Assembly: GCF_030445035.2 (NCBI RefSeq)
Contig: NC_080677.1
Coordinates: 158,969,169-159,033,168, forward strand
Length of the DNA: 64,000 bases
Source: Dasypus novemcinctus
Taxonomy: Eukaryota; Chordata; Mammalia; Cingulata; Dasypodidae
Direction: 5' to 3'
How positions within the stretch are numbered: the stretch's first letter is position 1; each line of letters begins with the position of its first letter. The notes below the pieces were generated by a model. The model saw only the letters and a program-made list of their open reading frames with translations. It searched no databases and was not told where the DNA came from. Shown here one piece after another: positions 45,366 to 56,999 of this stretch. Position numbers and translations under genes: made by a program.

Positions 45366-47187
45366 GCATCATTGCACTTTATTAAATAATATATACATGA
45401 TCCAAAATGAAATAAGTTAAATGGTCAGGAAATTTAGCTATAAAATTTAACTAAATTTGAAATGCACAAAATTATATTTTACAGTAAAACCCAAGAGAGC
45501 CCACATTGCATGCTTTACTTGAATCAGTTTTGACTGCCATCCCTCGTTCAAACAGGGTCATAATGGGATGGCCGTGGAAATTCATGCTCTGACCAGAGCT
45601 GCTGGCCCCTCTAGAGGGATGGTGCTAAAATCTCTTCCACCCCCAGAATGAGTATGAGACCCAGGGCAGACACCCACCCCAATCCAATTAGTGCAGGCTC
45701 CAGGAAATAAATGAAACATGAAAGGGAGCTCCCCAAGCCTCAATAAAAGGTAGGGCGAGATAACCAGGAATTGCCTGGAATGTGATCTTCCCCTTTGTGT
45801 CCACTCTGCAGAGAAGACTGGCCTAGAATTGTTATGAAGAATTGCTGACATCCTGGTAATCCTCTAAAACTGTACTTTTCCTAAAAGGCACATCTTCTTC
45901 CTCTATATGTTCTTTTATTGGCTCTGGCTGCATATTCTAACTGGTTAAAAAAAATAACATGCTGAAAACTAGTTATTTTGAAAATGACAGGTAATAATAA
46001 TTGAATTTAAGCAGATATATAGTTACTTTGACAGAAGCTAAAATAATGTAACGATCTGGAAATGTTCCAAAAATCGAAGATTTCTCTAGAACAGTTGGTT
46101 ATTCTGTTGAAAAGACCAATAATGTATTGTTTTTTACAACTTTCATGAATTTAAAATTATTTCACAACAAAAAGTTTTTAAATTAAAAAATAATAATAGA
46201 AAAACCTTAGGTCATATCTGAGCAACACAAAGATTTCAATTATAATGCCCATTTTGGTCTGAATTGTCATGTCCTTTTCATGGGGAATCAGGTGGGTCTT
46301 AAGATAAAGGTCAGGGAGCCTGAGAGGCTAGAGGCTGTGAGCCAGTGTTCCCTGGCCTACCCCCCCGGGGAGATGGGATGCCAGCACCTCACATGCTGGG
46401 CAGACCTCCGAGGTTAGCCTAGCATGCCACGATTCTTCTCCAAGGTGCCAACACCAAAGCCACTTCCTTTCTGCCAACCTTGGGTGCCTCCTTGTTTACT
46501 CCCAGCCACTGCCCTTTATCAGTATTAACTAGAACGGCCATGTTAGTTCCATGCATTAGGAATGCAATTTAAATCTATTTTGTTCTTAATTCTCACATCT
46601 GATGCAAGATTTGGCAGAGCAGATAAAGTTAACAGTGTGATGAGATGTTTCGGGTATTTTTCACAAGACATTCCACAAATTGGAAAGATTTTGTATTATT
46701 ATCCCCATTTTACAGTTGAGGCATATGAAACTCAGGATAACATGGTGGCCTGGGTTTGAGTCCAGATTGTGAGCTAGGAAGTGAGCAGGGACTCCAACTT
46801 TCCTAAAATTGAAAAAGCGAAGAACGTGGATCCATTGGGGCAGAGGTCAGCGCTGAAAGAAAATTGCTGCATGAGCAGAGACTCTGTAAGCCCCCGAGTC
46901 AGCTGCCTTTCAATCCTGAGATTTTATCTTCAAATGACTGACAGAAAGGCAAACTTTAATTTAAGAAAGCCAATCAGTCTGGCTCTCTGGAATTTCAAAG
47001 ATGGCAAAACAAACAAAAACTCTCACAAAACCTTGGGGCAGTAGCTCTGTGTCCTCGGGTGCCACCTCTCCTGTCCTCCAGCTGCCGGGTGCCCTCTAGT
47101 GCGCGCCTCTGGAAATGCATGGTTCTTCCTACACTGCCCTAAGTGTTTTCTCTCACAAGGGTCCCAATTTCCAGAGCACAGAGGAAA
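45366..47187. other. unassigned DNA with a weak MIR-like fossil
   Basis: AT-rich at 45370-45500. The piece near 46695-46790 (TTATCCCCATTTTACAGTTGAGG) is MIR/L2-like. No gene is seen. Confidence 0.4.
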
Positions 47188-47317
47188 GAGGTTGTTGATG
47201 TGGGAAGAGTGGGGGGCAGGGGGGTGGGAAGTGGGGGTATATGGGAATCTCTTATTTTTTTAATGTAACATTTTCTGTGATCTAGGTATCTTAAAAAGAA
47301 AAAGATAATAAAAAAGA
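47188..47317 (+). mobile_element. 5'-truncated L1 3' end
   Basis: AGGTTGTTGATGTGGGAAG, a G-rich run (47211-47237), TGTAACATTTTCTGTGATCT and an AAAAAG tail match, in reverse, the L1 3' end at 12743. Only about 130 bases were inserted. No clear target duplication was found. Confidence 0.75.
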
Positions 47318-48055
47318 ACTCAGTTTATCCTGCATAGCCAACTCATCCTGACGTTTCTCCAAGATGCGTATAGATCCATTATGTCACCGTGTTCATTTAT
47401 CCTCCATTTAATTCTCAAAAATGGCTTAGGATTTATATAACATGACAAGATTGGATGTGTTAAACTGGAAAATATTGGTGGAGGCAAAGAAGTTAGATGA
47501 AAATCCACAAAACAATGACTGACCCTCCTCCATGGGAGGGCTGTACAGTCAGCTGCACATTTCACATTACTCAGGATAGTCTGGTCTCCAGTATGGTAAA
47601 AACAATCCCAAAATCTCCGCAGCTCATAACGACCCTGTGCTAGCTTCTCTCTCGGGTCCCATGCTCACTGCAGGTCAGCTGGAGTTCTGCTCCTTGCTTT
47701 TTTCTCTGGTTTCTATATGACACTGACTGCTGTGCTCCCCGAGAAGAGGCAGAGGGAGAGAGAGCTTGGTGGGGTCTCCACGCAGTTACCTGCTGGCTCT
47801 TGACCCCACCCCAAGGGAGCTGGGGAGTCTAATCTTCCCTGTGAAGGTGAGATGGTGGATGCTGGTGGGTGGCTGAGTGCTTACAGTAGAGGCCAGCTGT
47901 CACTATGGAAAAGGCAACTAACACACCCATCTCACAGGAGTAAGGAGACAAAAACACACAGAACAGCTCAGGGAGATTATAGCTATGAATGCCTCTAGGA
48001 TCATCCAGGAATTTCTCCAGGATTCCCTCTCTCTCAACCAGACACACGCTCACAA
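47318..48055. other. unassigned non-coding DNA
   Basis: Nothing recognised. Confidence 0.35.
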
Positions 48056-48720
48056 AATCAAATAAGTGCGATTTATGTTAGCGTATTTCTGTTACAATCA
48101 GGGAAATTCTAATCATAAAAGTGAAAAACCCATAGAACTCAATTGTCCCATAAGCCTCATTCCTGTGGATAGTTGTCACCTTTAGCTGATGTTTGCTTGT
48201 AGAAATCCTCAGCATGTATTTCCATCAGTAGACCTGCTAGGACAATGGAATTTGTTGTCATTTGCACAAAAGGTTTTCTAGCATATAAATAAGAGCGATT
48301 CATGATCATTCCCAGCACAAGCATGTTTGCACTCTGTACTAGGACACACTGAGAAGTTTCCTATCTTGGTACTTACTTATCAGACACCAATGTATTAGCT
48401 CAGCATTCAACCCTCCATAAAAACAGTTGGTAACCTTGTACACCGTTTGCTTATGAAGGTTAGCACTTAGGTATTTTCATAGTGACGAGCTAATGACAAG
48501 ACAAATCACTTTATTTTCCAAGATGTCAGGAATTTGCAGTGGAGTCATTTCCTGGTACATCAGAACATCCCATTAATTTGATGTATTCAATGGAATGATT
48601 TAATAATGATGATTTAGAAACTACATTACTCATCTTTCAACTGAGAAGATTAAAACTTCACATTTGTAAAACTAAGCTGTCCTCCAAATGCTGAAAATGA
48701 CATTTCTACATTTAAGGCCT
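48056..48720. other. repeat-free AT-rich block
   Basis: No repeat family is recognised. It has many homeodomain-like AT motifs (CCCATTAATTTGATG at 48569 and TTTAATAATGATGATTTAG at 48598). It could be conserved non-coding DNA; no coding frame is visible. Confidence 0.3.
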
Positions 48721-49245
48721 AAATCTACTCAAAGAGTATTGAAGCACTGGAACAAGAAATTCAGTTGGAAGTGCTGGCTCTTTAGCATTGCTGCCTGCAC
48801 AATGGGCTGCTGATGGTGGTCCCTGGCACTGGGCGAAGTGTTAGCGCATTTTTTCCTCCAGTAACTTCTGCAGTAGGCATTTTCATTCTACCCCATTTTT
48901 AGACCCAGAGAGGTTAATTCCTTGCCCAAGACAGCTTGTAAGTAGGGATTAGCAGGGAGCTTAGGCAGTGACATCAGAGCCCGTCCTTATCCTCTGTCTT
49001 ACCATAGACACACTAACTTCTCATATTGTCCTGAACATTATATTACCATAGGTTAATAATAACAACAATGATGACAATAATAACACCCAACACTGTCTGA
49101 TTATTTACCATGTGTCTGATTCTGCAGTAAACTTCATATGCATCATCTTATTTAATCTTTATAACAACCTTAAGTAATCGGTACTATTATTAACTCCATT
49201 TGACAGATGAGGAGGCTGAGGATTTAAAACTCTAATTTTATTAGC
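48721..49245. repeat. two diverged MIR/L2-like fossils
   Basis: The first is near 48840-48980 (CCCATTTTTAGACCCAGAGAGG, then CCTTGCCCAAGACAGCTTGT). The second is near 49090-49230 (CATCATCTTATTTAATCTTTA, then CATTTGACAGATGAGGAGGC). Both are typical ancient SINE/LINE ends. Orientation and subfamily are not fixed. Confidence 0.5.
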
Positions 49246-51480
49246 TTTAAATAAGTCTTTTTCATTTTCTTGATTTAAGATTCACATCACCTGCGTTTAA
49301 AATGGTATCAAATATTTATCAATAGAAAGGCCATCAAATCCAAATGGTTGTATGGAAGAGTTTTAGAGTCAAATTATTCTAAAGCATATAAAATATGAAA
49401 ATATTACCAATTTATCTTGCATATACTTCAACTGGATACAGCATAGAAAAAAGAAATTATAGACCAAGCTCTACTCTTGCAGGTAAATGAAAAACTTTCA
49501 AACAAAATAAGAAAATTAAAAATAGTTGTGTATTAAAATATTAAAATAGGCATTTCCAGGAATGTTAGAATGGTTCAAAGTCAGAAAATCTGTATTATGT
49601 TAAGTAAAAAGCATAGATTTTTAGCAAATATGCCAGAAGTCATCATGTGACATTTAGGGAACAATCCTAATAAACTACTTCAAGAAAAAAGAAATAGGGT
49701 AAAAAGAGTTCCTTAACTTTACAGTAGGTATTTATTAAAAGCCAATTGCAAGCATCCTATTAAAATTATAAGACATTAAAAATATTAAAGTCAGATTAAA
49801 TGGCTACTGAAAATTCAGTATGTTTCTGATTTGCAGTTGTTCTGTTTGATACTTTTTTTTCACCTCCCTGAAAGTAATTAGACTCTTCTTTTTGTCCCTA
49901 GTAATCAGAAATCTCATAATATGCATTGGTGAGTCTTTTTTTTTTTTTTTTTTTTTTAACATCCTCTATGTTGGGCACTCAACATTTCACTTGAGAAACA
50001 TTTCTTATCAAGTCTGGGAAATTTTCTTGAATTTATTATTCGATAATTTCCTTTCCTCTGGTCTTTGCTTTTTTTTTTTTCTGGAACGTTTATGATTTAG
50101 ATGAAGAATTTATAGATGGATGCTCTATTTTTCTTATGTTTCCACTTTTATTTTCCATACCTTTTTTTATTTTACTTTCTGGAGATTTCACCTTCTCCCT
50201 CTTCTATCTTTTATAGAAATTTCAGTTTTCTTAATGATAGTGAATTGTAAGACACAAACCAGAGTGAAGGGGGCACTGATGAAGACAGCAATTGCCTATC
50301 TATAAATTTGCCTAGGGCCAACCTTGCCCATGAGATCTAAAAACTAAAAATTAAAAAAAGGAAATGAAAAAAAGAAAAAAGTTTCTGGAAAATTACAAGA
50401 ATCTTACATACAAGAATGCTGTATATTATAATGGTCACACAGATATTGCTTTACATTTCTGTGGGGAGCATTGTTTAAAACTGAGCACATCAGAATAACT
50501 CTCACACATGGTACTTCTCTCTGCTTCTTCTATGCTTTTCTAAGTAGGAAGCTACTCAGGGAGCAGTTTTCCCTCCCGTACATCTTGGTCTATCAACCCT
50601 CTTTTATCTCTGAAACAGGAGCCTCTGAAGGAAAAATCTAGGCCTTAAGACTGGTTTCCAGCCAGGAAATAAATACTGACAGGAAACCCATGCTGAGAGA
50701 GTTTCTAGATCTTACTGCCATCTATGGACATCCCTTTACAGCCTCGAAAGGAAACGCCACTTGCCTTCCCAATCAGAAAGGTGATGTGTCTCAGTGGGCA
50801 GAGCTAGGAAATGCTTGCATATATATGGGCACAAGTTTAGACACATGTCTATAGTTATTTCTATACCTGTCCACCTGTATCTATAGTAAACCAAGCATGA
50901 GTTCTTACTGATTTCTCCAACTTCAATGCAGCAGCACCACACAGTTTTTTTCAGACCTCTCCCTCGCTTTTACATGGACCCTCCCTCTTTGGCAGTGAGA
51001 AACCTGCTTCCCACCATCTTCAACCCATTCACTTTTTTGTTCAATCCCGGTACACAGTCACAGCAGTTTCAGAATCATTAAGCTGTACCTCCATGGTGAA
51101 CACCTTCATCAACTAGAGACAGTGCTTATGTAGAACTGTTTGGTCTTTAGTGAAGTTTCCAGTCAAAACACTGTTTTCCAAAGTTACTTAAGCCAGGACC
51201 TGTTTCTTCCACCAATCATGGTTTTTTAAAGTTATGATTATCTCATAATCTATGTTCTGCTACTATTACCTCTTTTTTTTTTCTTTTCACTATCAGGTAT
51301 ATTATCTTTTTAGTAATGTTTATGTGTTTGCTGGACATAGTATAAAGAACTTAGCTACTTTGATTTATGTTTTCTCTACCAGAGTTTCCCCTTTCTTCTT
51401 TAAGGCAGATAAGTAGGGTAAGGAATTGAACGCCTTCAGTTTTTTCAGCCCTGAAAGAGTTAGGGAGATTCAGCTCTGTT
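49246..51480. other. unassigned AT-rich DNA
   Basis: It includes T runs at 49929-49958 and 50070-50080. No gene is recognised. Confidence 0.4.
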
Positions 51481-51489
51481 CTTCAGTTT

Positions 51490-52260
51490 CACAGTCCATT
51501 TTGCATATATGATTTTTAACAATTCAATTAACACTAAATATATAAAATGTTTGAGATCTTTACCTTTTTATATACACTATTTCATGAACATTTTACCACA
51601 TGATTAAAACGTCTGCATAATCATCACTTTAATAGCATGGTCCTTCATCATTTAGATCCACCACAATTTATTGAATAAATTCACTGTGATTGGAGAGTTA
51701 GACACTTTACATTATTTTCTGTTTCATTCCTAAATTTCAAGGAACTCTACTGTCCATAAACCTTTATCAGCTTTTATTTACTTCCTGGGATATATTATTA
51801 GAAGCGGAATTATTTGGTAAATTATATGAACATCTTAAAGTTCTTTTTTTAAGACTAAGAATTATGTGAGAATTTCTATGATTGAAACACGAATGAATCA
51901 GAATTATTTAAGCATTTTCAGAAAATCATAGGCAATTTAATCATTAGAGGCTCAGTAACACTCAGAAACTTATTCTTAAATTGTTAACAGTTCTTCTTCA
52001 ACCTAGTGTTCTGTGCATGTAGAATTCCTATTCAGACTTCTAGAGAAGCTGTAGGTTTACAGAGAAATCTATGCAGAAAGTAGAGTTCCCCTAACCCCTT
52101 GCTCCCACACACTGCTTTCCCTATTATTAACATTTTGCATGAATGTGGTACATTTGTTACAATTGATGAACCAATTTTATTATACTTATATTATTAACTA
52201 TGTCCATTATACTTATTTACTCTAGTCCGTAGCTCACATCAGGGTTTTTAAGTTCTTGAC
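51490..52260 (-). mobile_element. old L1-like fragments, antisense
   Basis: The part at 52020-52260 (GCTGTAGGTTTACAGAGAAAT, then TTATTAACATTTTGCATGAATG) resembles an antisense L1 3' end. The part at 51490-51850 (GGGATATATTATTAGAAGCGG) is LINE-like but less certain. Confidence 0.45.
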
Positions 52261-53254
52261 ACGCCATGGAATCTGCCCAGACATGTTGAAATACTATACA
52301 CTTCCTCCATCAGTGTTCTCATGTCTTTCATAAGCAGAGAGCAACCTTTCCAGAGAGGAGCTTCCCATGCCTTAACACATTCCCCCCATAGTATCTTTCC
52401 TATTATCAATGAGAAAAGAAGTTGAGGAGCAGTCTGAGTCTCCAGAGTAAAATTCAGACCTCAGTGATCCTCTGTTTAAAGATTTCAAACTTTTTTGAGC
52501 CATGAATTCTTCTCAAAAACAAGAGACTCAAAATGACTTGGAGTTTGAACCCAGGTGGCAAGTTCCTGAGACTCCTCTCCACTAGCCTTTCCCCCACCCC
52601 GACTCCACCCATCCCACAAGACAGTGGGTGCTCCGGGGGTCCCAGAGACCCTTAGGAAGGCCATTCTGAAACTCAGCATCCTCCAGACTTATTTACGGGA
52701 AAGGGGTATCAGTGGCACCAAATGGATGAAACCCAAGAGGGTCTTACCGTTAGCTCAATACACATTCCACTGAATAACAAAATAAAGATTCCCAGTTCAA
52801 TATAAACTTCTGAGGGAAAAAAGCACTGAAAAGAACTCAAGAGTCCTGCTTAATCCCACCCATCAATTCTTCTTAATGGACACATCTGTTATCATAATTA
52901 TAGCTATTGATGTTTAAGTCACATCTGCGCACTTAGTTTCTTAGATCCTGGAGGAGGGGGACTAAATTTCAAAATTTTCCATTAAAAGTCTTCAAAGGAA
53001 GAATAGAATACAGGAGTGGAGGAAGAGCAAATGTATTAAATGGATAGTAAGAAAAATATATAGGTACACATACCATCTCAATCATGAATTTCAAATGAAT
53101 TTCAATCTTTATATTCAGGCTTTCAATATTTCATAAAATATAACAAAGCAAAATAAACAAGACAAAACAGCTTCTACAAAATAGACCACAACTAGTAAAA
53201 AGTATGGCCACTCTAATTTAAAGGACTACAAAAAGTTTGGTTAAAAACAATATC
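52261..53254. other. unassigned non-coding DNA
   Basis: Nothing recognised. Confidence 0.4.
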
Positions 53255-53640
53255 AGGGAAGCAGATGTGGCTCACCCAGTTGGGTGCCTGCCTACCACAT
53301 GGGAGGTCCCAGGTTTGGTCCTGGTGCCTCCTAATGAAGATGAGCAGATGCTGCCCCACCACAAAAAAATAAGCTAGGCACTGCCCCTGCTGCAAAGAGT
53401 GGATGCCATAAGTCAGCAGACCCTGCAGCCCATGGGGAGCAGATGTGGCTCAGGCTGTTGGGCACTCACCTGTCATGTGGGAGTTCCTGGATTTGGTTCC
53501 CAGTTTGGTTGCTGGTGCCTCCTGGAGAAGGTGTGCAAACAATGAGCAGAGAGACGAGAGAACCATTGCGTGTGGGGGTGGGGGGTGGGGGGAAATTAAA
53601 AAAGAAAAAGAAAATAAATAATTAAATGTTTAAAAAAATA
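53255..53640 (+). mobile_element. dimeric DAS-like SINE (two tRNA-like heads)
   Basis: The first head, GGGAAGCAGATGTGGCTCACC, starts at 53255. A second, GGGGAGCAGATGTGGCTCAGG, starts near 53434. Each has a CACATGGGAGGTCCCAGG-like or TCATGTGGGAGTTCCTGG-like B-box region and a GGTGCCTCC end. The tail has a G-rich run (53567-53591) and AAATAAATAATTAAATG. The flanks (ACAATATCA and AAATATATCA) are only a weak duplication. Confidence 0.75.
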
Positions 53641-54350
53641 TATCATACGATCAATAAAAGTTGGACCTAGGATACGGGACCAATAAAAATGAAAGCATTT
53701 CTTTAGGAAAAGAGATAGGTGAAATAAAAAATAAATGACTATAGTTATCTATAAGTTTAATATACCAAAAATAATCTTTGCTCATTTTAGTGTAAAATGC
53801 CTCAAATTCTCTGTGAAATGAAGCAAGGTATAAATCATTCAATCAATCTATCACACAGTAAAGATAAAACAAAAAGTACAATTTCAATTGTGGCTTCTAT
53901 GCTACTAGTTCTGAAATCTTGATTTCCACCTTCTCTTCTCAATAGTTTCACAGTATTTCTAAATTCTTATTGAAACTTTCTCCTTGGATTATCAAAGCTA
54001 AATTCACCATCACCTTCCACCTGCCAATCCACCCACTTGCTCAATTTCCCACTCTCTCAGTGACATCATCAGTCACATTACTAAAGCTTAAACTTTTGAG
54101 TCATCGTTGACTCATTCTTCTCATCTTCTTATTTCTATTTAGTCATCATAAATTCCTATATAATTGTTTGCAAAATATCTCTGGATTCATCCAGTTTCCT
54201 CTATTTTCATAACCTCATCATCTTGTCCTTGTGTAGCCTAAACACTCCTTGTGAACCTGAATCTCTGTGATTTTTCATTTCAGACAAAGAAAAATGAAAT
54301 ATTATAAAACTATAAAATCAATGGCAATTTGTCTTAGTCTCTCAAGAAGT
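53641..54350. other. unassigned non-coding DNA
   Basis: Nothing recognised. Confidence 0.35.
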
Positions 54351-54354
54351 GTAC

Positions 54355-54560
54355 AGTATAGTAGTTAAGGACAAGGGTCTGAAGCCATACTCTCTTAGTC
54401 TAAAACTGACTCTGCTAATTCCCAGCAGTGCCTCAGTTACTTTATCTATAATACGGGACTAGCAATGATACCTACAGCATGAGTTATTGTGAGAATAAAA
54501 ATGACTCAGCACTTGTAACACACTGACAATAATGCCTGAATCATAGTAAGCTATTATTAT
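54355..54560 (+). repeat. MIR SINE
   Basis: CAGTATAGTAGTTAAGGACAAGGGTCTG (split by a substitution or two), GCCTCAGTTACTTTATCTATAA and ATCATAGTAAGCTATTATTATT follow MIR from its head to its tail. Confidence 0.8.
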
Positions 54561-55145
54561 TCTTTTATTCTTGTTTTTACTGTGGTTGAACAACTTTGTG
54601 AGTCTCTGCCACTTTCAATACATATAGGTAGCAGTTGTACCCCCTAAATTCTCTCTCGTCCCCACTTTCAACTCCTTCCCCAAACCTACCAGAAGATGGG
54701 TCACACTGCTCTTAAAATCTCTGGCCATTTTTTCAACTTGCTGGACAGTTGTCTTGCCTTTTTCCAAAGTAGAATCCCTTGACCCACCTCTGATCCTTTC
54801 AGATTTTTCAAACTTTCTGTGAAGGAGAGAATAACAGAAGAGTCCATTAGCTACAGGCGATATGTGGTACTTGGACTATAGAAATTTAAAAACTGTAAAG
54901 CAGCTCATGGAAAGTCAGTTTGATTTTTATTTCCATCATGTGCTGGAAATTCTTAAAAATGTCAGTGATAAAATATTTCTCCCCCTCCCAAAATCTTATT
55001 GATTTAATTGTTGCATTACCGTGGAGTTTTAATACCATGTACATATTTTACATATATTCTTCCTCAAGACAGCTCCCTCTGTTTATGGGGCCACTCCCAT
55101 AGTTTCCATTTGTGGACTCCTCTCCTGGAATGCCTTCCCTCTATT
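54561..55145. other. unassigned non-coding DNA
   Basis: Nothing recognised. Confidence 0.35.
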
Positions 55146-55840
55146 TAAAAAAAATTTATTGAAGCATATCACTCATACATGAACATACATAAACAATAAG
55201 TGCATAATGATAGTTGTGAACTTACAAAACAAACATATATGACATTGTACAGGGCTCTCATACCTCACCCTACCACCAATACGTTGCATTGTTGTTGAAC
55301 ATTTTTAACCAATGATGAAAGAGCATCCTCTAAATAAAAATATTACTACTAACCAAGGTATTTTTCCCCAACCCATCCTATTATTGTTATTTTTATATAA
55401 TTTATACATGAATATATGTAAACAGTAAGTGTATAGTAAAAGTTGTGAACTTACAAAGCAAACACGTGCAGCATCATACAGTGGTCCCATACATCAACCC
55501 TTTATCAGCCAAATGTCGTGAGACATTTGTTACAAATTTTGAAAGAATATTGTCAAGATCTTACTAATTATAGTCCTTATCTTAGGTTTGGTGTGTTTTC
55601 CCCCCAACCTACCCTATTATTATTTTTTTAAATATATTTTTATGACAGAAGTTGTAAACTTACAAGACAATCATGCGCATGTGAAGAATTACCAAAAAAC
55701 AACCCTCTAGCAACACTACACACTGTGGTGGAACATTTGTTACAGATAATGAGATAATATCATCCAATTATTACCAGGTCCATAGTGTATTAATACATTT
55801 GGCACACATTTTCCATACTCCCCCCATTACCAACACAGTA
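55146..55840 (-). repeat. three tandem units in the L1 3'UTR
   Basis: The units are about 55146-55375, 55376-55615 and 55616-55840, read from the L1 3' end inward. Each contains a GTTGTGAACTTACAAA-like stretch, a (C/T)ATACATCAACC-like stretch, GACATTTGTTACAAAT-like sequence and CCCC(C/A)AACC(T/C)A. Confidence 0.75.
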
Positions 55841-56279
55841 CATTTTGGCATAGATGCAAGAATATTACATTATTACTGCTAACCACACTCCCTAGATCTC
55901 TCCAGTTGTATCTTTCCCATGCTTCTCCACATTCTCACACCCCCTGCAATAATGATGTACATTTGCTCTAGCTAATAAATGATACTCTTTCATCTGTGCC
56001 ATCAACTACAATTCTCATCCATCTCTGTGTTTACTGTGCTATTCAGTCCCAAGATTATTTTCTAGCATTCTGTCGATTGGCATTTACATCCTTAGACTCT
56101 CATTTTCAACTATATCCCCATTTATAAACCAGCTGTTACTCACTATAATGAGTTATCATCAACTCTGTACATTTCCACACACTTACAGTCAAGTTAATTA
56201 AAAGTTCTACATACTTTAAACATCAGTAGTCCATCTCAGTCCTCCCTTATCTCCTTTAAGAATTCACCACCTACCACCA

Positions 56280-56965
56280 GGTCTTGAAGATATTTTCCTA
56301 CATTTTCTTCTAAAAGCTTTTTATTTCTTGCTTTTATATTAAGGTTTTGATTCATTTTGAGTTAATTCTTGGGTAAGGTGTGAGATAGGGACCCTCTTTC
56401 CTTCTTTTGGCTAAGGATATCCAGTTCTCTCAGCACCATTTGTTGAATGGACTATTCTACCCGAGCTGGGTAGGTTTGACAGACTAATCAAAATCACTTG
56501 ATCATACACATGAAGGTCTGTTTCTGAACCATCAGTTCGTTTCCATTGGTCTATATGTCTGTCTTTTTGCCAGACACATAGGATCACACTGTTTTTTACC
56601 ACTGTAACTAGGTAATATGATTTAAATTCCAGAAATGAGAGTCCTCCAACTTCACTTTTCCTTTTTAAGATGTTTCTGGCTATTCAGAACCCATTATCCT
56701 TTCAAATAAATTTGATAATTGTGTTTCCTATTTATTTTTAAAATGCTGTGGAATTTTTATCAGGATAGCTTTGAATCTGTTTATCAATTTGAGTAGAATT
56801 GACATCTTAATGCTATTTAGTCTTCCAAGTCATGAGCATAAAATGTTCTTCCAATTATTTAGACCTTTTTTGATTTCTTTTAATATTTATTTGTAGTTTT
56901 CTGAATACAAGTACTTTACATCTTTGGTTAAATTTATTCCTCAATATTTGGGCTTTATCTGCCAT
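56280..56965 (-). pseudogene. L1 ORF2 C-terminal remnant
   Basis: The reverse-strand frame 56411-56602 contains WQKDRHIDQWKRTDGSE, the ORF2 region just downstream of the reverse transcriptase. Upstream, GAATAAATTTAACCAAAGATG (complement near 56925-56945) is another ORF2 landmark. Several stops break the frame. The endonuclease and RT catalytic regions are not present. Confidence 0.8.
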
Positions 56966-56999
56966 ATTTTATTTTCATCATGCTTTTGACACTTTTAGT

